Source: Sarcocystis neurona
Taxonomy: Eukaryota; Apicomplexa; Conoidasida; Eucoccidiorida; Sarcocystidae
Assembly: GCA_000727475.1 (NCBI GenBank)
Contig: KL647289.1
Span: 1,738,036-1,802,035 of the forward strand
DNA: 64,000 bases
Direction of reading: 5' to 3'
Shown: positions 56,966-64,000 of the stretch, piece by piece
How the letters are laid out: every line of letters begins with the position of its first letter
How positions within the stretch are numbered: position 1 is the stretch's first letter
Position numbers and translations under genes: made by a program
Notes under the pieces: model-generated
Told to the model about the DNA's origin: nothing
The model's database searches: none
What the model saw: only the letters and a program-made list of their open reading frames with translations

Positions 56966-57200
56966 CTCCTGCTGTTGGTGATGCTGTGCGGGTCCAACTT
57001 CTGTAGGGATCGGCTGGGCAAGCTGTTTGTGCTGCTGCGCGTGGAGAGCTGGGGGGCGATGGCGATACGGCTGACATAGGCGGAAGCGAAGCTGGTGCTG
57101 CTGATGTTCTGCCACGACACCCGCCCTCTTTTATGCGCTGCTACTGTTGCAGAAAAAAAGTGCCGCGGTTCGGAAGCATTGGTGACTCTGTGTGATTTTG

Positions 57201-57353
57201 ATGTTGCTGCTCTTTTGCTGTGCTGCGGCTGCTGCGCGTGCCGCTGCCCCCGGCGCTGCCGCCCACGTGACTCCGTGCGGTGAGCTGACTGAGTATCGCG
57301 TCAGGACGGAGCCTCCTGCGTACGACTGCCCGCCAATAAGAAACAAGTGTCGG
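57201..57353 (+). CDS. Candidate first exon of a secreted protein
   Basis: ATG at 57201 begins a hydrophobic Leu/Ala/Cys signal peptide (MLLLFCCAAAAARAAAPGAA) and then a hydrophilic Cys-containing stretch (TPCGELTEYRVRTEPPAYDC) ending CPPIRNKCR at a GTGAGA donor (57354), phase 0. It is divergent from the 90-aa gene, with starts 236 bp apart. Downstream exons could not be fixed. Small Cys-rich secreted proteins such as surface antigens are common in coccidia, but no family is assigned. Confidence 0.33.
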
Positions 57354-57354
57354 G

Positions 57355-59095
57355 TGAGAAAAGGGAATTGTTCGAACAGAAAACGAAGTAATGGCAGTGC
57401 GCTTCAGCAAGTGTGTTCGGAAAGAATCCCTTCAGAAAGCCACTGCTGCGTTCCCGTCGCCCCCTCCTCGCTGTTGCGATAAGTAGGAATACGTGAATGT
57501 GATAGCGATATACACACGGAAGTGTCGCAGGAATTTAAATTATATGGATATGGAAAGCTGCAAATGGACGAAAACTGCCGCCCAGTGTTTCCTGACACAG
57601 GCAGACGGCAGCACCGCGCGCGCTGCACGGCGCCTGCGCAAAGCAGTAGCTGGTGTTCCTGCCGTCGCTGATGCGGCGGCTATTTCTGTTGCTGCGCCGG
57701 CTGCCACAACGCGGTGCTCCTGCTGCTTGTGTGCGACTTTTTCTTCCGGCGCTGTTGATCCTGCTACCACTTCTTCCGTCCCGCCGACACACTGTCTCTC
57801 TCAACTGCTCTCTATCTCCCCTCCGCGGTGGCGGGGTCCTCGCCGCACTCGTGGGGTGAACATACGCGGACAAAAACTCATCTATGCGTGCGTCTTCCGC
57901 GGGTGCGGTAGAAAAGGGACACACCAGGTACAGGCAAAAAATCTACGCATCTGTGTTTACGTAGAGTAGTCCTATCCGCAATGACGTACAGCTGTACTTA
58001 CTTGTACACAACTCGTGTGCTCCGTTATTACATATGGAGGCGTAGACATCTAGACGAGCGTGGCACGGGTGAGCACGAGCACCTCCAGCCTTTCATCCGT
58101 GTCGCTGGAGGGACACATAAATAGCTCAATACATCTGGACGTCCTTGTCTTCCGACACCCATATTCGCCCGAAGTCAAAAGTGACAGAAATCACACGTGA
58201 AGGTTATGTATCGGTGTTTCTGTAGAGGAGCTTTACTCACTTTACGTAAAACTGTACTACTTGCACGCTACGCATATACGTAGTTACTACTCACCGAGGT
58301 GGGTACATCTAGAAGCGCCTAGCACCGGTGTGTGCACATACATCCTTTCGACCATAAACTACAAACTGAGATGTACAGATCTAGAAGGGCCTAGCACCGG
58401 TGTGTACACATACATCCTTTCACCCAAAGTGTCAGCGTGTGTCCACATAGAGGTGATAAATGTATCTATGCCCCTGTACTCCGATGCATATATTTGCAAA
58501 AAGTCAAAAATGACGAAGGTAACACGCGCGGACAGAGAGATGTACGATAAAGAATCGAAAGAAGTCTTTCAGTAGCGCCAGATGAGCGCACCGACTGCCA
58601 AACGCTAGTTGGTGCACAAGCAAGTGCACACATATACTCTCCCGGTGGATCTACGGGGTCGCGCAGAAAGTACGATGCAAGAGCAGAATGAGATGCAGCG
58701 GCAGTAGTAGTGGTAGCAGTTGTAGTAGTGGTATTAGTTAAGGCGCGGAGGATGCAGCGGCCAAAAGCATAATACGGCGGCTGCAGTCTGAAAATCAGGA
58801 ACAGCAACCAGATGGGTGATTCTGTGGACGAAACGCGGACGAGGCAGCAAATACAGAGGATTCATACACATTTGCAAAGTCGCGGCAGCAGCAGCAGCAC
58901 AGGGGAAAGCTCTTTGCTTCCGGAGCACAAAGAGTAAGAGTACGGCTGGAGGGCTTCTGCTGCGGATAGATGTAAAGAAGCACATTTGATGCTGCGACCT
59001 GCGGTCATGCCACGATTGGGAAAATATTGCGCTCGAGGAGCTGGCACAACGGAGAAGAAGAGGTCACCAGAAAGGACCGGCTACTAGAAGAAGAG
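57355..59095. other. Unresolved: CTG-rich block then AT-balanced DNA
   Basis: 57650-57860 has CAG on minus, and a minus frame without ATG (TEEVVAGSTAPEEKVAHKQQ...) and a plus frame are both open. 58630-58960 is again CAG-rich. No domain or consistent splice borders. Confidence 0.35.
58302..58428 (+). repeat. Tandem duplication, 72-bp unit
   Basis: TCTAGAAG(C/G)GCCTAGCACC at 58308 and 58380, each followed by GGTGTGT(G/A)CACATACATCC. Two copies, in-frame length. Confidence 0.8.
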
Positions 59096-59097
59096 CG

Positions 59098-60186
59098 TCA
59101 CAGCTGCAGTGCATGATGAAGCAAGCCTCCCGGACAGCACATACGCAAAAAGTCGTTGAAACAAATCAACTCTATACGGCGCACATGCCCAGTACCCGTT
59201 AGTGGAGAAGGGTCGAGTACGACGACACGAAGCTCCTGCGAGAAAGCTGAAATACCCTGTTCAGCGCGACAATGCCACAGAGTCACGCGCCAAATACGGA
59301 AAGCGCCTTGGTGCATGTGTTCCCTGTGTGGGGGAGGAGTGCCGCTAATAGGTATTTAGAACTGCGGGGTCTTTGCATGTTAACCGTCACCCGAACGTAC
59401 TCTCACGGTAGAAACATTGGATGTGCTCTCCCAAGGGCTCATATAACCTTGTATACTAAGGAGTGGACATTGTCTGAAATTGTTAACTACTATGTAAACT
59501 TGCAGGTACCGGTGGGAAAACAAACACTTAACACAGGCAGACATGTCAGCTCGAGAGAGGTGAGTTGGGGATGAGGTACGAGGATACACACACCGATATG
59601 CAGGATAACACGTGAATCTGTGTGCCTTATGGCCCCACATGAGTTGCATGGATGAACTTGTCCATATACACACGTCGACAGACGTACTTATACCAGCACT
59701 GTAACGCAGATATGTGTGGTACTTCAGTGTAGATACGTAGAGAGACGCTGGTAACGGGAGAGCTCTTTCGCATGGAAAGACGCGGACTGTTGTTTCAGCC
59801 GCGTAAGCACCTACCCAGCTACGAACTCATGTCGTGCGATCCCCGGGTAGTTTACACACTGCAGAGTTGTGTTGCTATATACGGGTAGGTACACCAAGAC
59901 TGGTGCACATGGGTTGAGAAGCGACGACGCCATCAACGAAAGGCGACTCTGGCGCGCTTCTACTGTTTTATGTGCGGAATTTGTGTAAGTCATATTTACG
60001 AGGCGGCTCCATGTGAGGGTGTACTTCTGCCCTGGTGCAGCCGGATTTCGACGCTAAGTCGATCTTCAGGCTCAAGTTGTAGCAGTGGGTTATCCCACAT
60101 TACTGTTACTTTTTTCACAAGGTGGGGTGCAGCATGCAGGAGAGCACGCACAATCTCTACAGCGTGTATATCTTGTATATAAACCC
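59098..60186 (-). CDS. Unknown protein, last two exons
   Basis: Exon 60186-60000 (acceptor CTACATATCTGCAG, donor GTAAAT) joins exon 59323-59098 (acceptor CTCCTCCCCCACACAG). The phase-2 join recreates a Ser codon. The combined 137-residue piece is a well-mixed soluble sequence with predicted beta strands (VKKVTVMWDNPLL, RLSVEIRL, FRIWRVTLWHC, QELRVVVLDPSPL, RRIELICFNDFL) and a TGA stop at 59098. The first exon enters in phase 1, so at least one upstream exon exists. I considered a glycosyltransferase (VTVMWDNP recalls the VVWNNP of the GT64 family), but later motifs such as DDD are absent, so no family is claimed. Confidence 0.42.
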
Positions 60187-60189
60187 CTG

Positions 60190-60880
60190 CAGATATGTAG
60201 AAGTATGCCTACTTATATACGTGTACTCGTGAAGTGCTCCTAATTTGCATGCCACTGCAGCTACGTGTATGTCCATCTAACAATATATGTGTGCACACAG
60301 AGTATCTTTACACTACAAGAGTCGGCCTACGTAATCTGCACATAAAATTGGCTGTACATTTATGCCACTCACGCTAGAATCTGCAGAGGATGGGGACCAG
60401 CGAACGGCTCTGTGGCAGTCACAAGACCCATACGCCTGCGGCGCAAGAGCGGCCGGCAGGCAATAATGGACCCGTAGCAGCAACGGGAGGCGCAGCAGGC
60501 GGCAGCTGTTATGCCTCATCATTTACAGCAGACTCACAGCGCAGCAGCAGCTTGTTTAGCCTCTCACCGGCAGAGATGCCAGGCTTCACGCTGCTAATGA
60601 AACGTCACCGCGGATCATACTCCAAATGTACACGCATGCTGGTCCTGCGGGCGACTTCTGTGTATAACCAGCAGAAGTGAGGTGCAGAGAGTAGTACGTG
60701 TAGCACCTGTGCTAGCAGAAGTTAGAGAGAGGAAAGGAGCAGATCCAATCCCGGCAGCAGCGGCAACCCTACGCAACAATTTGCAGGGGCAGCGCTTCCT
60801 GGTAGCAACAGGAACAGCGGCAGAACGGCGACAAGCAGCTCAGAACTAGGTGGGGCTGCAGCACCAGTGCCTGCAACACC
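60190..60880. other. Possible intron(s), GCA/CAG-containing
   Basis: This lies between the two unknown minus-strand pieces. A plus ATG frame (60390-60680, 96 codons) is antisense here and unrecognised. Confidence 0.35.
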
Positions 60881-60885
60881 AGCAA

Positions 60886-61152
60886 CTACTGCAGTTGCTT
60901 CAGGGGCGTCACCACACTAGGACGCGGGCGAAGACGTACGGCGCAGCTCAAAGAGGTACTCTTCCTTTTTCCGATTTGTGTCCCCGCAGCGTTAGAGAGA
61001 ACGCGCCTTCTTGAAAAGCTTGTCGCGAACAGTGGCAGCAGCGCAGCCTGTAGTAACAGAGCAAGGAGAAATACCACAATTACTATTGACAGCAGAAGTG
61101 TAGTAGACACGTGGGATTCCGCGTCGAAAGCGCAGTCGTCGCAGCAGCACAT
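60886..61152 (-). CDS. Candidate first exon of a type II membrane protein
   Basis: ATG at 61152 opens MCCCDDCAFDAESHVSTT, then a 25-28-residue hydrophobic helix (LLLSIVIVVFLLALLLQAAL) and a basic tail (FSRRRVLSN). The frame stops at 60886, but a GTACGT donor at 60939 after SLSCA would end it in phase 0. It could belong to the gene at 59.1-60.2 kb, though that exon needs phase 1, so at least one exon would lie between. The N-terminal double-Cys run could be palmitoylated (inference). Confidence 0.33.
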   Translation of the reverse strand: MCCCDDCAFDAESHVSTTLLLSIVIVVFLLALLLQAALLPLFATSFSRRRVLSNAAGTQIGKRKSTSLSCAVRLRPRPSVVTPLKQLQ

Positions 61153-61244
61153 GCGTCCCGTTACCACGGAGGTAAGTAACCGCAACAGGACATACGTGCA
61201 GAAACAGGGGGAAAAAATATAAGCACGTCTGTGATTATGTATGT

Positions 61245-61853
61245 ATGAGAATGTTGAAGCATCAGCTGCTACCGTTCTGGTCACGTAGGCTGGTATACGT
61301 TGCCACCAACAGCATCTCACACGTAGCAAGTACGCAGAAGCAGCTGCAACGAAGATACAGCAAGGGCGTCACTGCTCAGAGAAAACCAACTGGGACAAGC
61401 AGCGGACCTCCCAAATTGCGGGAGCTTTCGCACCACCTTCCCGAACAGTCAACAGCCTTAACAGCAACCGGAAGCGTCTCGACCGCTGGTGTAGCAGCAA
61501 TAGGAGTATGTCGCCGTTGTTTTCACGGCAGCGAGCGCGCGTATGGTTCAGTTGCGGTGTGCGCGTGCTGCAGCCTGGTGCTGCAACAGATTCTCATCCA
61601 GCCCGCGCCCAACGGACAGACACACCGTGCTGCTGACCTTCTTCTTGTCACCTGTTTCCCTTGGCTACCCCCGACTGGCGGCGCTACTGGTACTAACCCT
61701 CCTGGTGCTCCCATTGGTGTTGGCTACGGTGCTGCTGTTGGTGATGTTGCTGGTTCAGCCAGCAGCTGGTGGCTGCTGCTGTTGGAGCGTCTGGGGCCCC
61801 CCCCAGCTGGTCCTCCAGTTGGCGGTCGTATGGGATGCCGCGGTTGCCGTTAA
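61245..61853 (+). CDS. Hypothetical protein, 202 aa, possible mitochondrial presequence
   Basis: The ATG frame is divergent from the membrane-protein exon with only 92 bp between starts. The N-terminus (MRMLKHQLLPFWSRRLVYVA... RRYSKG) is basic, Ser-containing and lacks acids, like a mitochondrial targeting peptide. The second half is Gly/Pro/Ala-rich. On the opposite strand 61693-61911 (SFNGNRGIPYDRQLEDQLGG) is also open, in CAG orientation and protein-like, so the 3' part may instead be an exon of a minus gene. Confidence 0.3.
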   Translation: MRMLKHQLLPFWSRRLVYVATNSISHVASTQKQLQRRYSKGVTAQRKPTGTSSGPPKLRELSHHLPEQSTALTATGSVSTAGVAAIGVCRRCFHGSERAYGSVAVCACCSLVLQQILIQPAPNGQTHRAADLLLVTCFPWLPPTGGATGTNPPGAPIGVGYGAAVGDVAGSASSWWLLLLERLGPPPAGPPVGGRMGCRGCR

Positions 61854-61859
61854 AGCTGT

Positions 61860-63230
61860 ACACACCCTGCGGCAGCTCGTGTTGCGACGCTGCATCTGCT
61901 GTGGTTGTCATGGGCTGCTGCTCTCAATCTTGCTGGCGCACCATTACTTTCCTCTTGGCTGCTGCTGATGCAGAAGTGGCGTCTTCTGAGTATCTTGTCA
62001 CACTGCTCCTACAACGAACGAGATGGCCCAACGCATGAGGAAGAGACACGCAGCGGCAGGCCACCGTAATTAGCAACACGTGTAACCAGCAGCAGCGGCA
62101 GAGTGAATCACAGGACAACCAGGTGCTTAGGCGTCGTAGCGCGCTTGAAGCACTGGCGACTTAGCGTAGCGCTTCTTCTGCTAGAAGGAACGCCCTCTCC
62201 TCCTCTTCCTCCTAATCGTGGATAGATCACCTTGCTGTACCCAGGAACACCCGCACCTCCTGGCCTCACACACACCTGGAACGCCAGCAACCGGGGCTCC
62301 ACTCGTCGCTAGTGCGTTTGCAACAGCCGTAACAACAGCAGGGGCCACAGCTACAGCAACATCGGTGTCAACGGCAGCCATGACAGTCGCGGCAACAGCA
62401 ATAGAAAGTACACGTAGGAGCGGCAGGACCAGCAAACGGGAGGCATACGCGCCAAGGCTGCAGCAGCAGGAGCCCGTGGCTGATACCCCAGGAGCAGAGC
62501 CACAGCTCCATTTGTGTACAACTTGCATCCAGGACTGAGTGGCCAGCACGACTGCAGGGCCAGCAAGGAGGAGAGGGCGGGAGCAGCTGCTGCGTGCGCT
62601 TCTCGTAGCGTAGTACAGGAGAGGTAAGACTTTCAGGGCCGCAGCACACAGAAGGTAACAACACAAGAGAGGGATACACGGGCACCCCTGAAGCAGCAAG
62701 AGCAGGAGCAGCGCGGAGAACTACGCCACAACAGTAGCAGCAGTAGGAACAGCAGCAGCAGTAGGAACAGCAGCAGTCCACAGGTAGCAACAGTGTTATA
62801 AAGAGGAGTATACAGGCGGACTGTCCGAGGACAGTGTGGCTCACAGCCGTTTGTAGAGAGAGCAGCGGCAGCAGCAGCGGTGCCGCACAGACCAGCTGCT
62901 GCAGTGGTACGGGGAACGCAGCAGCTGCAACAGGGGCAGCAGCGACACGAGACCAGTAGTAGTTAGGACGTAGGGGCTGGAGTGGGTGCCCAGCAGTCGG
63001 CGCTTGGTCGTCGTACTGAGGAAGGAAGCATCGACGTGCGATAGCGAATAGAGTCGTGTTGTTAAGAAGAAAAGTGAAGTTCTCCGAAGAGGACACGTCT
63101 TCCTGCTCCCTGCAGTTGCCGAGGTTACCTCTAGTTCACGTATTCTCCACGTGGTCCTTGTCACTGTGTCTTAACTTTCCCTACTTCTGCAGCGTGTAGC
63201 GGCCTCCGTGCGCGTGCTCACCTGGGCGTT
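61860..63230. other. CAG-rich (plus) block, no supported gene
   Basis: 62.2-62.95 kb is rich in GCAGCA and CAACAG on plus. Ala/Thr frames on plus (62218-62538) and Leu/Cys frames on minus (62181-62699, 62368-63096) are both open from the triplet bias. No starts with borders were found. Confidence 0.4.
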
Positions 63231-64000
63231 TTGTGCGGCTCTGCGTCGGTCACACTTCTAAGTGAAAACTTGCTGTGCTTTGTGGACCCCTTCTGTCGCT
63301 TTGTTCTCCTCGAGCCACCTCTTCTACCTTCTTTCTCCAAGTCGACGGTTGTTATCCTTTGGCGCGACGGCAAATTTAGAAGACATAGTTGCTCTTCCGT
63401 GCAACCCGAGGCATATCCCATATCCATATATATATATATATGTATATCTACCTCTCTGCGCGTCTTTATTCGATGTCCCCGGCGTTCATACTGCAGTTTT
63501 ACGGAGTTTCCCTTCCCCAGCTTCATGTGGTTCTTCTCCTCTTCGCGACGCTCCAAGGACAACCCCCGCCATTTTCTTCGCTATCGTCGGTGTGGCGTCA
63601 GCGGCAGCCTTCTCACCTCATGTAGAAACGGTGCAACTAGGTGGAAAAAAATCCATCAGGACCAGTGTGTGCATGTACTCTTACAGCCGCAGACATAGAC
63701 GTTGGTCTACGAGTATCCAGGCTCCCATAACAATTTTCATTTCCCGATGCGTTTTCTGCCTTCCATTCGGATAGACGCGTACTCCAAGTCGGCGGTGGGC
63801 AATAAGTATATCCTCTCTACCTTTATATCCACAAATATATACCGTACCCAGTGACAGGCACTTTCCCTTTATACCTGATATTCACAAACATATGCAGGAC
63901 ACAATGAAAAGTATTTTCCCGTTATTTGTACTACAATCCCCACATATATATATGAACATGTGTGACATTGACATACATATTCGCCCTCCGAGCATACGTC
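63231..64000. other. No confident gene; AT-rich end of window
   Basis: Three overlapping plus frames (63231-63698, 63262-63774, 63389-63625) are open around a (TA)n tract at 63425-63445. One has a short hydrophobic start. After 63780 the sequence is TA/CA-rich and empty. Confidence 0.4.

Noticed and set aside
60595..60680. FTLLMKRHRGSYSK on plus as the start of a GT64 domain
   Set aside because: It is on the opposite strand from the exon with VTVMWDNP, so they cannot be the same protein. Treated as coincidence.
1..64000. Search for tRNA, rRNA, telomere (AAACCCT)n, CRISPR arrays and transposase or reverse transcriptase motifs
   Set aside because: No tRNA arms, telomere arrays, spaced palindromic repeats or YxDD/integrase motifs were noticed by eye. 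A tRNAscan or RepeatMasker run would be needed to exclude weak cases.

Overview
The window looks like nuclear DNA of a coccidian apicomplexan, most probably an Eimeria species. The evidence is long CAG/CTG-rich blocks that are read on the CAG strand as runs of Ser (AGC), Ala (GCA) and Gln (CAG). Genes are intron-split with GT/AG borders, and gene-poor stretches are full of TATA, ACGT and ACAC microsatellites and short tandem duplications. No bacterial, organellar or viral gene layout is visible. The species call is an inference from composition, not from an alignment.

Layout. From 1 to 8 kb I see no confident gene, only one well-bordered candidate exon (4.7 kb) and a diverged duplication (2.6-3.4 kb). 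At 8-10.4 kb there is a hypothetical single-exon ORF on the plus strand and the last exon of an unknown protein on the minus strand. The centrepiece is 11.9-19.5 kb, minus strand: a 2521-residue protein with an RS (Arg/Ser) domain and about six KH-type RNA-binding modules, one of them split by a Gln/Ala-rich insert. From 19.5 to 31 kb there are mostly degenerate CAG/CTG blocks and tandem duplications. At 31.2-37.75 kb (plus) I assemble a four-exon CFAP97/Hemingway-domain gene, a ciliary family. At 43.4-48.8 kb (minus) I assemble a three-exon PAQR/haemolysin-III membrane protein. At 50.7-51.1 kb (minus) there is a short two-helix protein resembling DPM2, the regulatory subunit of dolichol-phosphate mannose synthase. 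From 52 to 63 kb there are several small or partial genes: two candidate secreted proteins, a 90-residue two-exon gene, a two-exon 3' gene end at 59.1-60.2 kb, and divergent ORFs near 61.2 kb. The last kilobase is AT-rich and empty.

The genes do not form a pathway. The recognised ones are eukaryotic single-copy housekeeping or developmental functions: RNA binding/splicing, microgamete flagellum, membrane receptor-like protein, and the glycosylation/GPI precursor route. The exon joins were found by matching splice phase and domain continuity by eye. cDNA would settle them.

The most unusual non-genic pattern is a recurrent class of tandem duplications whose unit is almost always about 65-80 bp, at least eight independent loci plus two longer arrays. 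There is also a 280-bp cluster of ten GCATGC palindromes, the core known for apicomplexan ApiAP2 factors.
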